Assembly: GCA_029532415.1 (NCBI GenBank)
Contig: JAQOTA010000054.1
Location: 186,001 to 250,000 of the forward strand
Direction of reading: 5' to 3'
DNA: 64,000 nt
Source: Marasmius tenuissimus
Taxonomy: Eukaryota > Basidiomycota > Agaricomycetes > Agaricales > Marasmiaceae
The position numbers and the translations under genes are program-made. The notes beneath the pieces were generated by a model. The model saw only the letters and a list, made by a program, of their open reading frames with translations. It searched no databases and was not told where the DNA came from. Each line of letters starts with the position of its first letter. The stretch's first letter is position 1. Shown one piece after another: positions 21,160 to 32,985 of this stretch.

Positions 21160-23289
21160 TTATGCATTGTTCCTCCTCCAAAAGGCCTTCAAGGCGCGGA
21201 TTATGCTGGTTTACTTTGCCTTCGCCCGCCGGCGGAATTTCGACGGATCTTTTCGAGGATCCCCGACCAGCGAGACCGAATGCCATGAGGATCGCCTTGA
21301 AAACCTCGTCAGTGATCCTCGGAATATCTCTAGGTATTACTTACCGCGTATTAGCTCGGGATAGCCTCGGTCTCGAGCGTATTGTTTCCCATGTGGGTTA
21401 TAATTCCTCGAGCGTAGATATTCTCGAGCAGCTTCACATATTCCATCAACCCGTTCCGAGCCTATCCATGTCTCTGTCACCAGCTCAGGAACACTATATT
21501 CCCCCCAATCCTTTTCGGAAATTGGATGTTTTCCATTGGGGCAAAGGGACCAATAGAAGAGTCTGTCAGGAAGAGGACAGCGTACACAATGCACACCATT
21601 GATGTTCTCGACCGGAATGGGTGGAACAAAAAGATATACTGGAGTGGGCTGTTCTGTGGGGTCATGGAGGAATGTGCCACCCAGCACGAGGCATATCTCG
21701 TTGACGAAAACTAGGGGGACCAAATGATTGGCGAGTGACAAGCTTTGACCAAAATACGGACTCACCAATATCGCCTTCCAGATGTTCAGGGCTGTGAACA
21801 AAAGCGGACGACTGGATGAGATAGGCAGCAACAAGTTGGGTTGGAAGGCGTAACGAGAAAGTAACCATAAAAACGCCGGGCCTGCGGAACTCGAAATCGA
21901 TACGATGGGAAACTGTTCCGATCAGTAGAGAGTATTCATGGGCCAGTACATGGTGCACATACCTTCATTGGAATAACTTGCACAGATTTCACGGGAGAGA
22001 TTCTGAAGTGAGCGTGCGGGAGAAGGGAGTGAAGGAAAATGAGCAAGAATCCCTTTCCGGCGGTGTACGACAGCCCCAAGAGTGAGGAGGCCATGCGGAG
22101 CGAATTCCGACAAGTCCAAGTCTGGGTATGACATCTCATTGAATGACGCCATCAGGCACAAAAAGTCGCCGAAGTGTTGCTCTGACCAGGCGAAGATTTC
22201 GTTGGCATTGAGCTGGGGACGAGCAAATTGGCGAAGTGGGGGGAGTCGAAAAAGCTGCGAGTACTGGGGCTCATCCGGTGGAACAGGCGTAGGTGCGATG
22301 TCGTACTGCCATGAAAGAGTTTTGAGATTGAAGTTCCAGTCATAGTACTCGTCCGAAACCTATTGTACTATTATTAGCTACCCAACTCTAAAAATAGCAA
22401 ACTCACCGGAAATTCCGCATCCAGCGCCTTGGATGAGGAGACCTAATGACATTCTCAGCCAACTCACGACCTGAAAGAGGAGAGATGGATACCAAGGTGT
22501 AGAGAAGGTAGAAAAACACAACTCGATCCTTGAGATATCGGTCTCTGATATCATCTCCGTTGACAAGCTCTATGATCTAGTCAGGCCTGTGGATGCTTCC
22601 TCCGTCGACAAATGTCCGTACCGTCGTGCGATATGAAGACCGGCATATCAAGTCGTCCCAATCCAAACACCTGAGTCCGTAAGGCTGACCTGCCTGAAAG
22701 AATGAGTGTCTGTAACACCCCCAACTTGTAATTGTAACCCACGCGCATGTAGACAACCCCTCATAGATCTGTTTCCAAACCTAAACCAGGCTGTTATTCC
22801 ACGACCCCAAATCGCCAAATAGAACTCACTATCGTCACTATTTCCTTGTCTTCCTTGTTCTCTGGCTCAAAGACAAACAATGTAAACTGGTGGTTGGCAA
22901 ATTCCACCAGTTCCACGCTGTACGCCTTTTTATGGATCTTCACTGTTCTGACCTCAAGACGGGGTTGAGAAGGATTTGTAGACTTGACTTGCTGCTTGAT
23001 GGTCATTTCCATCACACCCGAGTAAACTTGGTTGCGCAAAATCATGTCACCCTGCCGAATCTCCCTGAATCGATCTTGAATCGGCTAGCTCAACAGAAGT
23101 AAGCTAACACTTCGTCAACAACGAGAGGATCATCCGCACCATCAACCTGTTGTGGCCCTGCCCTCGAATGCACAAAGATGTTTCATCACCGAGGTTATTG
23201 TTGATGATGATGTTCCCGTTTGCCTGATTAAATTGCTGATTTCCTTCGATGGATATACCCGAGGGGGAACTGAACATTGTCGTCGACAT
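21160..23289 (-). pseudogene. Gene family E, copy 1
   Basis: Multi-exon on the minus strand. The start ATG at 23289 gives MSTTMFSSPSGISIEGNQQF and GNIIINNNLGDE. Exon 2 (about 23068-22810) has DRFREIRQGDMILRNQVYSGV then KVHKKAYSVELVEF-type strands, ending at a GTGAGT donor. Later exons carry VFGLGRLDMPVFISHDG, DWNFNLKTLSWQYDI, NANEIFAWSEQHFGDFLCLMASF and the C-terminal PPIPVENINGVHCVRCPLP, then LFYWS...KQYARDRGYPEL. Clear introns lie at 21913-21962 (50 nt, GTATGT...CTGAT...CAG) and 21711-21765 (55 nt, GTGAGT...TAG). Compared with copies 2 and 3, a segment before the last exon is deleted, and the last exon (RSRWSGILEK) has stops. I know this as an uncharacterised multi-copy mushroom family; no function is assigned. 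Confidence 0.75.
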
Positions 23290-23921
23290 AGAACTGAAGG
23301 GGAGATGGAGATGATAGGGTGGAGAGAATCGACAGGGGGAAACCAAAACAGATATCCAGTGCCTCGTAGGATATATGATTTGATACTCCTTTACTCAGCC
23401 TTCTAATCTCCACCCGTGACTCGAGATTGCTGTTCATGGCGGTGTACACGAGGCATGATGGGGAAAGAGTGCATCAGCCACTGGTGCAACGAGCATCGAG
23501 TGAAGTGGCCTCGATTGGGGAGGAATTGAAGCGGCGTAAAGCATCAAAATTGAGTTCAAAAACTGTTTGTGTACTTTATAAGAACTACGACATACCGTTA
23601 GGATTCACTCACATCTGGTACGTTCCCTCGTGAGAACCTCGTATATGCTGTTAAAGCCAGGCACACACCGAACCGCATGTTTGCCATGATCGAGCGACGG
23701 GAGCTACATATGAGATTAATCAGAAACAAGATCTGTCCATCAGTAAGCCATTACTTGCTGAGTGACCACGCGTTATCCAATGAGAGAAAGGCGGACCTCT
23801 GTATCAATCACAGAACTTGGTGGCATCACCTTGCAGCGTCGAGACAAGAACGATTGAAGCCTCATCAGAACCCATGCGACTTGCACCCGCTAAGAACGGG
23901 ACATTATGATCATAACCCGCA
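23290..23921. other. Upstream flank of E copy 1, conserved with copies 2 and 3
   Basis: Matches 41332-41940 and 50668-51250 base for base over long stretches (for example gactcgagattgctgttcatggcg). It is part of the segmental duplication and may hold the family E promoter. It is cut at 23926 by the copia element and resumes at 32986. Confidence 0.7.
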
Positions 23922-23926
23922 GTACT

Positions 23927-24444
23927 TGATGAGCCAGCATAGTTAAAGTGCACAGTGGGTATAACGAAGTAAACCTCACATGGGTAATACACAGAGTGTT
24001 CTTGTAGTCTTGAGATGCTTGAGAAGAGGTAATAATTGAGTAGATTGTCCTAAGGCTTAAGGCCTTTTGTCCAGTCTTTTATACATAAGTTTCTGGTACA
24101 TGTAATGAGTATTACACTAACTGAAACTACTACTAGAAGTAGGTATTCGGCCCTAAAGGCGTAAAAGACATTAGTACTGTGTAAGTACTTCTACCATGAA
24201 TGGTAGTATGCTTGGTGAGCATAGTCGTGTTTGCCTCATGTATTGAAGGCTCTACTTATGCTATTGGATAGCGACTGTCTATAGTGTCATATATGATGAA
24301 ACTAGATGTACGTAGTAAGGTACGTAGACAGAGACGTAGTACTTGCATGAGAACGCAAGTGTTCTAGAGGCGTAGCTCTATAAATAGTGTGACGCGTAAA
24401 CAACAGGTCAACAGTGTATCACATGATTTCCATCATGTTCAACA
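23927..24444 (-). repeat. Element C 3' LTR
   Basis: 518 bp, TGATGAGCCAGC...TTCAACA on the plus strand. TATAAAAG on the minus strand at 24076-24083. Differs from 32468-32985 at about three positions (for example gtacgtagt against gtacatagt). Confidence 0.96.
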
Positions 24445-24457
24445 CTCCCCCTCACTA
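24445..24457 (-). other. Element C polypurine tract
   Basis: The minus strand reads AGTGAGGGGGAG directly before the 3' LTR. Confidence 0.85.
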
Positions 24458-24479
24458 AGTTCATCATGCAATTATGGAA

Positions 24480-27400
24480 CTAGTGAAATGTTAATCCTAA
24501 AGATTGCCTGAACAATTCGAACTTTGTTCTGCCAAGATTCTTCGTAAGAAGATCAGCAGGTTGTTTAGCAGTTTCAACGAAATAAATTTGAGTCTTTCCG
24601 TGTTCCACTGCTTCCCTGATGGAATGGTATCGATTGTCGATGTGCTTTGTTCTTTTATCAGTAGCTTCATTGCTGCTGAGAAAGATAGCGCCTTGGTTGT
24701 CGCTAACACATGGAACTGATCGAATGGGGAAGTTCAATTCGTTCAATAACGACTTCATCCAGCAAGCCTGACGTGTACAGTCAGATAGAGCCATATACTC
24801 TGCTTCCGTGGATGATAATGCAACCGTTTTCTGTTTCTGAGAGACCCAGCAAACTGGTGCATTGGCAAGCTTTACAATATATCCAGTCTGTGATCGATGA
24901 TCATCTTTATCAGTTGCCCAATCAGAGTCAGCAAAGGCAAGTAGTCCTTGATTGGATCTACCATCGTAAATGAGTTCGTACTTTGCAGTGTGAACAAGGT
25001 ATTTCACGATGTAAAGTGCCTTCTGGAGGTGTTCCTGATTAGGATTAGCTCCATACTGTGACATCTTGATTACAGCAAAGGATATGTCTGGTCTCGTTCC
25101 GAGAGCCAAGTAAAGTAATGATCCGATAACCGAGTGGAATCTATGCCTAATCTCGGGATTAACCTCCCCCTGGTTTTGGGTTGGGTTATAGCCTTCTGGC
25201 AAAGGCGTATATGCCGTTTTGGCGTTCAGAACTCCGAATTTACGAATTATCTTTTCAAGATAGTCTCGCTGATCAAGGATCAGTCTGCGATTCTTCCAAT
25301 CTCGAGTAATTCGCATTCGCAGAAATTCTGTTGGCTCGCCTAGATCTCGGCATTCCCAGATTTTCATGAATTCGCTTTTTAGTCTGTTGACAAGGTTGCG
25401 ATCAGGACCCATAAATAAAGCATCGTCGACATAGACAACAGCAATGACCATATTGCCATTCTTGTTGAAGACATATACGCCAGCATCGGATAAGCATCGT
25501 TTGAATCCCAGACGTTTCGTGGATTCAGTACATTGACGCCACCAGGCATGAGAAGCCTGTTTTAATCCGTACAATGCTTTGCGTAACCTCCAAACCTTGC
25601 TGGAGTCCGTAACGAAGCCTTCAGGTTGTTCCATGTAAATCTCCTCATCTAAGGCACCATAAAGAAATGCTGTTTTAACGTCTAGCGCAGAGATCTCCCA
25701 ATCTTCAAGCGCTGCTAGTGCCAATAGAAGTCGTACGGTTTCGAATCGTACTACAGGAGAGAACAACTCGTTATAGTCTATCCCTTGTTTCTGCGAAAAT
25801 CCTTTCGCAACAAGCCTTGCCTTCTTACGGCCATCAGACTTGATGTCAAATACCCAGCGGGATTTCACCGCTTTTCGGCCTTTAGGTAGTGTGACCACAT
25901 CAAAGACGTTTCTATCTTTGAGTGATTGTAATTCCAGTCTGCATGCTGCTTCCCAAGATGGTCGTTCATCTTTAGGACGCTTCTGGACTTGTTTGTATGT
26001 CCATTCACGAACGTTATCATAACTACTGGCTTGAAAACCATATAGTTGATAACCGTTATTCAGCAAGTAAACCAAGTAATTTTCTCCCCCTTGCTGAGCA
26101 AGATCGCTCATATCGTCATCCGTGTCCATAGGAGCGGCTGGATCAGGAACCCTATTTGGTATTGTTTCAGGTTCATTTGTCGGATTAATCTGACTTTGCC
26201 AGCGTGCTTGAGATTCGATATCACGTTCGATTTCAGCAGGATGTCGATTTCCGTAAACATTAAACGGACGGTTGGGAGTTACTCTATTTCTTGGAGGGTT
26301 TCTTCTGACAGCTGCTGGTGGAGGAGCTCGTAAGTTCTCCCACTCATCATAGTCAGCTTGGCGTGATCCGAATCCATCAGTATTTGAATGATTGCCGTTG
26401 TGCACATCATCGCTTTTATCATCCGGGATAGGATCCAAGGGAGGATTTCCCCCAGGCTGATGATCGTCATCATCTGATCCTGGTGGAGGTGGAGGATTGA
26501 AGAAATCATCATCATTGTGATGATCTTCATGGCCATCATATGGGTACGTTGGAAAGGGTATAGACCGGACAGGTTTGTCGGTTTTATCAAACTCTATGGA
26601 TCCGGGCACTTCTTTCTGACATTTAGGAAACCAGTTCTCATCGAAAACTGCTTGTGGAGTGATGTATACAGAATTGTTGGTTGTTTGAAAGAATCGATAA
26701 GCTTTTGATCCGCTCTTGTAACCAATGAAGATCATTGCTTCAGAGTGTGGAGCAAGCTTATTTTTACGTTTCGGTATGTATGCATATGCGCCACATCCGA
26801 ACGTCCTGAAGTATGAAACATCAGGCTTCTTATCCTCAAACAATTCAACTGGAGTTCTGTATTTCCTCGAACGAATAGGAGTTCTATTGTAGATATGGAC
26901 AGCTGTGAGAATTGTAAATTCCCACCAGTTCTCAGGCGCACAAGCCTGAAAGCGCATAGCTTCAGATTTTTCTCGTAGTGTACGATTAAATCTTTCCGCT
27001 CGTCCATTCTGTTCATGCACGTTGGGAGAACCTCTTTGTGGAAATATTCCTAGAGAGTTATACCAGTCCCATTGTTCATTTGAAAAGAATTCTCCCCCTC
27101 GATCAAAATGCACACTTTTGACCTTTTTATTAGTCTGGCGCTCTACAAGAGCTAGCCAATTGCGCAATTTCTGATCTGTATCGCTCTTTTTACGAATTGG
27201 ATATACCCATCCATATGATGTTGCATCATCGAATAAGGTTAAAACATATTCGTTTTGATAGTAAGAGCGAGTTGGATATTCTATCAAATCACTGTGCACA
27301 AGCTCAAGAGGCTCCTTAGCTCGTTTAGAGGATAAAGGGTACGATTTGGCAACCATTTTGCCTTTGGCACAGCCTCGGCATGGTTTCGTTTCTCCCTTCG

Positions 27401-27557
27401 AAGTAACCAACTTTGTTGGAAGCCCTTTAACATTATCCATTAATTTTCCTAAGACTCTGGGATAACAGTGTCCCATACGTCTGTGCCATAATTCAGAAGT
27501 ATTGAAAGATACAACAGATGTGAAGGAAGTTTCTCCCACAAGAACCTTCGCGTTCAT
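24480..27557 (-). CDS. Element C integrase, reverse transcriptase, RNase H
   Basis: 1025 codons, uninterrupted. Integrase: zinc-binding HRRMGH...CRGCAKGK, Asp in VHSDLIE, Asp in TLFDDAT, VHFDRGGEFFSNEQ and Glu in EQNGRAERFNRTLREK. After a Pro/Asp-rich hinge (NPPPPPGSDDDDHQPGG), RT has LDVKTAFLYGALDEEIYMEQP and active site VVYVDDALFMGP. RNase H has ADSDWATDKDDHRSQTGY, SSTEAEYMALSD and a final DIRNRYHSI-like block (HIDNRYHSIREAVEHG). All catalytic residues appear present. Its upstream neighbour is in the same frame across a single TGA at 27561-27563, so this is the 3' half of one polyprotein gene. If that stop is read through or recoded, the product would be functional. Confidence 0.95.
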   Translation of the reverse strand: MNAKVLVGETSFTSVVSFNTSELWHRRMGHCYPRVLGKLMDNVKGLPTKLVTSKGETKPCRGCAKGKMVAKSYPLSSKRAKEPLELVHSDLIEYPTRSYYQNEYVLTLFDDATSYGWVYPIRKKSDTDQKLRNWLALVERQTNKKVKSVHFDRGGEFFSNEQWDWYNSLGIFPQRGSPNVHEQNGRAERFNRTLREKSEAMRFQACAPENWWEFTILTAVHIYNRTPIRSRKYRTPVELFEDKKPDVSYFRTFGCGAYAYIPKRKNKLAPHSEAMIFIGYKSGSKAYRFFQTTNNSVYITPQAVFDENWFPKCQKEVPGSIEFDKTDKPVRSIPFPTYPYDGHEDHHNDDDFFNPPPPPGSDDDDHQPGGNPPLDPIPDDKSDDVHNGNHSNTDGFGSRQADYDEWENLRAPPPAAVRRNPPRNRVTPNRPFNVYGNRHPAEIERDIESQARWQSQINPTNEPETIPNRVPDPAAPMDTDDDMSDLAQQGGENYLVYLLNNGYQLYGFQASSYDNVREWTYKQVQKRPKDERPSWEAACRLELQSLKDRNVFDVVTLPKGRKAVKSRWVFDIKSDGRKKARLVAKGFSQKQGIDYNELFSPVVRFETVRLLLALAALEDWEISALDVKTAFLYGALDEEIYMEQPEGFVTDSSKVWRLRKALYGLKQASHAWWRQCTESTKRLGFKRCLSDAGVYVFNKNGNMVIAVVYVDDALFMGPDRNLVNRLKSEFMKIWECRDLGEPTEFLRMRITRDWKNRRLILDQRDYLEKIIRKFGVLNAKTAYTPLPEGYNPTQNQGEVNPEIRHRFHSVIGSLLYLALGTRPDISFAVIKMSQYGANPNQEHLQKALYIVKYLVHTAKYELIYDGRSNQGLLAFADSDWATDKDDHRSQTGYIVKLANAPVCWVSQKQKTVALSSTEAEYMALSDCTRQACWMKSLLNELNFPIRSVPCVSDNQGAIFLSSNEATDKRTKHIDNRYHSIREAVEHGKTQIYFVETAKQPADLLTKNLGRTKFELFRQSLGLTFH

Positions 27558-27560
27558 CCA

Positions 27561-30500
27561 TCATAAAGGATCATCTTTATGGCTTTGGTAAAAGCTCATT
27601 AAAAGAGAGTCATCTTTCTTGCTCCGGATCGAAGTCTCTGGAGAGTCCAGTATAGTATAGTAACCTATACTCCGGAACTTCCCACTAGAGATTAAACGAT
27701 GTGGGCTGTCGGGATTATACATCACTGGGTATAACTTTGTGACTTGTGTCACTCCTGCGCTATTGGTGTGTCGGATAAGGACAGTACCATAGCCTACTAT
27801 TTGCACATTTGCTTTATCACCCGCTGATGTAGTAAGACCTATTGGCATTTCCAAAGTCTGATAGTCTGAGAAATCCGTTTTATACGGAGTCATATGCGCT
27901 GATGCCCCACTATCAAGTAGCCAGGCATTTTGCGTATTTCTCACTTCACAATCACTCGAAAATGCAGCAGAAAACGACTTATATTTCGTCGTTGCATATA
28001 CAGAAGAAATACTACATTTCCTTGGTACTGAGTTCCTTAGGATATGATAGTTCTGCATCGAGGATTTAGTGAAAGTTTGACTATTAGAACTTTGAAACAC
28101 TTGCCAGTCTCCACGATCGTTGCTTTCAGCCCAATCGTTATCAACTCCTTCAAGGCCATCTCCATAGTCACAATCATCAAAGTACCGTTCATGCCATTGA
28201 AGCGGTTCTTGATTCTGACTTTGGAATCCTTGGCGAACAAGAAGCTCTCGACACTCCCTTGTTCTGAGTTCTTCTTGATAACGTTGATTAGCGGCGTCTT
28301 CAACAGCTATCCAAGCTTCCAATTGGCGTTTATAGTTCTGCCATTGAACGAATCTCATGGCTTGATATGGCTGATTGTTATTAACAACCATAGTGATATT
28401 GCCAATACTCGTGCCATTAGCAACGTGTAAGGGTATTCCATTGGTCCTTTCTCCAATTACTGCAGGTCCGTAATTCTCAAATTGAGAGTTTCGGGGATCA
28501 CTTGGAGATGTAACCCAGGGGTCAACCTCAGGTTGTTCATCTACCAGACTAAGTCTTTCCGGTTGATCCGGTGGAGCAGTGGTTGGTCGAGAAGGTACTT
28601 CAATGTAATCATCCTCTAAGGACTGTATGCCATAAAAAGATTCGGGAGAGCTTGGAGGTGTGTGGACAACTTGGTCCTGCCATTGTCGTACTCGAGGTGG
28701 TGTAGTTGCGGGGCGGTTTATGTATGCATGGGTAGGAAGGACTGGAGATTGGGAACAATTCATTGTCTTAGCTAATTCCATGAAATCTCCAGGGTATGTA
28801 CTTGATCGTTCACTGAAGCGACCACCCTTGAGTTCTCTTCGAGGAATATCAGCCTGAGTCATGGGAACAGACATTCTGATGTTGTTCATCCATTTGTACA
28901 AGTGCGTGTGCCAGTTACGAACATCTGGAAGACTAATGTGAGGGATGTAGCGAACCCAGCGCCTATTAAACCCTGGTTGTCTCCATTGGGATGCTCTAAA
29001 TGGACTCGCTCTTATGTCTGTCGTTCCAAACAACCATTTTCCTTCAAGACCAAGTTTGACTAACGAATGCCAGAAGATAGGATTCAACACTTGTACAGGA
29101 AGTGTGACATTCCTCTTGTTGACTCGGAAGGCTTCATCCACTGAAGTTGAACGAGGATTTTTAACTCGTTGAACAAATTCTTCAACGGTGCTGATCCAAT
29201 TTTTGTTATTGATTTCAGCTATAACCGTCGATAGGTGTTGAAGGTTCCAGGTTTGGTATCCGTATTCAAACGTGAACTTGTTATCTTCTACTGTTTCCAC
29301 ATGTAATATCCTTTGTTGTATGCGTAATTCATGAAGAGCTTGACGAGGTGTCATATTATGCACCGCATCTCTCCTGATAGCATACATAACAACATATTTT
29401 CTGGTCCTGATCAGAATCCAGATCCAAAATTTATGGTCTGATGAGTTGCGTATTAGTTTGCAACGCATTCTGATCATGGATTCCTTCAATGCTATGTCGT
29501 TAATCGTCTGAGTTCCGAAGTCTCGGAATATTTCGACGACAGGAAGTGGGAGTTCAATCCCATTTATTACATGTGGTCTAGTATTCCTAAGGTTAACACG
29601 TCGCATCAAATTGTCATTTTGTTCTTTGTATTCTTGTAAGAATCGCCATTCAACTTTTCTATTGATGAGAGGTGGCTTTGTGATGTCATCTCCATCTTGA
29701 GAATAGTTTTCTGGTCTGAACAAATGAACAAGATCAACATGGTTCCTAGGAAACATAGAATCTGCCCATGGTCCATAATCGTCAGGAGGTGTTGAAACTG
29801 TTACACGTATGTCTTCTTGTGTGGGGGGTGCCATTTCGAGATTCTCACCTTGGTCAACTTCGTCCGCAGGCGAAGTATGATTAGGTGCCGCCTCTCGTCG
29901 TGGCATTGTGAAGATAATTTCTTCATTACTATGCGCGCCATAAGAGTGCTCAGAACATGTATGACTATCATTTGATGAATGATCAGATGAAGAGTCACTA
30001 TGAGGTTCTGTTGGAGTATCAGAGATGTACACCAAAGGTGGTATCTCGTCTCCATCGCTGTCTGTGTTTAAAATGGAAGTAGTAGCTGAAGCGATAGCTT
30101 CATCTACTTGTTGAACCTGTTCTTCTAGTTGAACAGTTTGTCTATTATTCCATTTTTGAACAGAAATGTGTCGTTCAGGGCGACTTTCTCTGCTAGCAGC
30201 GATTCTCTCTTCTAGACGTGCCTGTTGAAGATCATACGTGTTTTGGAATGGGTTTGGTGCAGATGTGCTACCAGTGGGGTAGTGGTAGGACATATGAACG
30301 TTTACTGGCCCGGCCATTTCGCGTTCAAAAACTGAGCTGATTTGCTCGTTTACTGCATTAATTCGATTCTGGTATTCAGAAGGTTTCTCAGAAGGTTCAA
30401 ATACCGCAGTGTGCGATTGTTGTCCCCCTTTTTGAGTATCCTTCTTCTTTCCTTTGCCTTTTCCTTTGCCCTTTCCTCCTTTCTTCTTCCCTTTCTTGGG

Positions 30501-31436
30501 AGAAGATCCACTTTGGTTCTGATTGTTCTGGTTCTGGTTGTTTTTATTATTGTTCTTCTTTTGATTCGCAGAAGTACCAGAACGAGACTGATCAGACCAT
30601 TTGGGAGGAGAGTTAAATCTATTAACACCAGAAATTTTGGCGTTATGGGCGGTGTAGGCTGCAGGACCAGAATGAATCCCATTCCTTCTATTCCATTCAT
30701 TTGTAATTGCAGCAATCAAATCGGTAGGTTTTAGTTCTTCCTTCTTCATACGGGATACTTGCTGCTTAAAGAGCTGCCAGCACTTTTCATTAAGCTTAGC
30801 TGTGATCATTAAGCACAGCAAGTTGTCCGAAATCTCTACTCCATGATCCTTAAGTTGGTCCCGAACAGTCAACATGTAACTGATTCCCGGGACTGGGTTA
30901 AGGTGTTCAGGGAGTTGGACGTTATGCAAGTCCGTATATAGATTCATCATCTTTGAAGAAGATTGAACTCCAAACATAGATTTGAAGTTAGATATGGTTG
31001 TGATTACCGAAGTTTTTTCAACATGCACGTCGTGAGCAGCACAAGTTCGCATTTTGATAATACCAATTACTTTGTTACGCCTAGAAGTCCACTCAGTTAG
31101 AGCGGTAGCTTCTCCTGAAGTAGCAGGAGAAGATGTTTCAGGCATTACTTCATCCAAGACTTGAGGTATGCCTTGGGTATAGAGGTAACCCTCAAGTAAT
31201 CGGTACCATTCTTCGAAATTCGAACCATCATCTAGCAAAACTGGAATGATACTGATTCCTCCTGACCCAGCAGGAAAGTTGCTGTCCGCAGCCTGAGAGT
31301 ACAATGGTTCCGTATTGTAAACTTCTACAGAATTTTCTACTTCCGTTCCCAGAGTATATCCCGGTGTATTTCAAACAAACGTCGTTGGGGGATTACTTGG
31401 GGAATGAGAAGCAGACCTAGATCCAGTTTGAGACAT
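27561..31436 (-). pseudogene. Element C gag, extra domain and protease
   Basis: The start ATG at 31436 (MSQTGSRSASHSPSNPP) is in frame with the long block beginning at 31304; a TGA at 31371-31373 intervenes. A UBN2-like copia gag (FEEWYRLLEGYLYTQGI, CAAHDVHVEKTSVITTISNFKSMFG) fills the first 230 residues. A Lys/Gly tract (GKKKGGKGKGKGKGKKK, about 30440-30510) stands where a CCHC zinc knuckle would be expected. About 650 residues of unrecognised sequence follow (28660-29790 is well folded in appearance: VEWRFLQEYKEQNDNLMRRV, FWIWILIRTRKYVVMYAIRR). Protease NAWLLDSGASAHM is at about 27914. It ends at TGA 27561-27563. Two point stops are the only visible damage. Confidence 0.88.
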
Positions 31437-32455
31437 ATTGAGGTCTGCCAAAAGTCCCGTGAGCATACTCTTCAAATATAGAAGGGTGGAGCCAAGAGAG
31501 TGTCAATTGACAAAGGCTTCTAAGAAGCACCCATAAATAAATAGGGTTCGATGCACACCGAGAAATGCTCCAAAGATCTAGGACTTTTAACAGGCTGTAT
31601 GCGTCAAGCAGATCATGGGGTGTACCACGTGCAGGTAGTGCAGGGGAGTTAATCTGGTTACGAAGCCCTGCCCAATTGCTAGGGTCTTACAACGTTCCCA
31701 GTGTGTATCGGTGTCTGGTGTCCCATCGTGCTATCTGGTCTCAACCCCAGACTAGCAAAAGTATGAGTGATCAGCTCATACTGTCCGAATGACCCATAGA
31801 AAGTTATTATTAAACCTAGTCATCCATATGAATTGAGTTCATGCACCCTCTGCCTTAGGCGTATCGGTGTCCAGAAAGCAATCATAGGTGAGTTAGAGTT
31901 TAACAATAACGTAGAAGAGAGGGGTCATCGGGAGGGGAGTCCCTGTACATACTAAAATGGCCATGTGATACCGTAAAATTGTATAGTATCAAAACCTAGT
32001 TGTAAGGAGATCAAATCTCCCAGCATGTATATCATGCCCGGTCTTTCGACCGTCAGGAATCATGGCGAGTTGGTTTATAAGCACAACCCCATAGACCCCT
32101 AAACGATGCCTCATGGTGAGGATCATCGCCAACCATTGGTTTTCATCAGCATTAGGCAGTGATAATATAAGATCAAAGCCCAATCCGGGTTATCAGCAGG
32201 GAGACAGAGCCGCTTTACACGGATAGGTCTATGCCGGTATGTACATGCGTTCGTGCAACATGCAACAGTACAGGGACATAGTGGATAGGTGTAAAGGGAA
32301 CTAACAACCCTTGACCTTGACACCAGACGATGACAAGCCCGACATCGCTAGAGACTTCCATAACCCATGTAGGTTACAGCTCGTCCGCTAGGATGGTGGC
32401 AACACACGGGAGCTAGGCTACTCCGATCATAACATCAACCTGACCACCGCTTGCG
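31437..32455 (-). other. Element C 5' leader
   Basis: About 1 kb between the primer-binding site and gag, unusually long. No frame above 75 codons and no similarity to other parts of the window. It may carry packaging or translation signals. Confidence 0.6.
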
Positions 32456-32467
32456 GGGCCCATAACC
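32456..32467 (-). other. Element C primer-binding site, half initiator tRNA-Met type
   Basis: The plus strand GGGCCCATAACC directly abuts the 5' LTR. It equals the anticodon arm of eukaryotic initiator tRNA-Met, whose anticodon CAT is inside it, and upstream bases GCTTGC partly match the same arm. Copia-type elements are known to prime from the 5' half of initiator tRNA cut in this stem. Confidence 0.8.
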
Positions 32468-32985
32468 TGATGAGCCAGCATAGTTAAAGTGCACAGTGGG
32501 TATAACGAAGTAAACCTCACATGGGTAATACACAGAGTGTTCTTGTAGTCTTGAGATGCTTGAGAAGAGGTAATAATTGAGTAGATTGTCCTAAGGCTTA
32601 AGGCCTTTTGTCCAGTCTTTTATACATAAGTTTCTGGTACATGTAATGAGTATTACACTAACTGAAACTACTACTAGAAGTAGGTATTCGGCCCTAAAGG
32701 CGTAAAAGACATTAGTACTGTGTAAGTACTTCTACCATGAATGGTAGTATGCTTGGTGAGCATAGTCGTGTTTGCCTCATGTATTGAAGGCTCTACTTAT
32801 GCTATTGGATAGCGACTGTCTATAGTGTCATATATGATGAAACTAGATGTACATAGTAAGGTACGTAGACAGAGACGTAGTACTTGCATGAGGACGCAAG
32901 TGTTCTAGAGGTGTAGCTCTATAAATAGTGTGACGCGTAAACAACAGGTCAACAGTGTATCACATGATTTCCATCATGTTCAACA
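32468..32985 (-). repeat. Element C 5' LTR
   Basis: 518 bp, near-identical to 23927-24444. TATAAAAG on the minus strand at 32617-32624 marks the probable promoter. Confidence 0.96.

Larger units (their letters stand above)
23927..32985 (-). mobile_element. Element C: young Ty1/copia retrotransposon, 9059 bp
   Basis: Two 518-bp LTRs differing at about three sites and a perfect TSD GTACT (23922-23926 and 32986-32990). Internal order on the minus strand is gag, protease, integrase, RT, RNase H, which is the copia order. One long frame from ATG 31436 to 24480 encodes the polyprotein, interrupted by only two TGA codons (31371-31373 and 27561-27563). The empty site is visible in paralogous flanks (cagtactgacgtcc at 42871), confirming insertion into a duplicated flank of family E. 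At 9 kb it is long for copia because of a large extra region before protease and a 1-kb leader. Confidence 0.96.
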
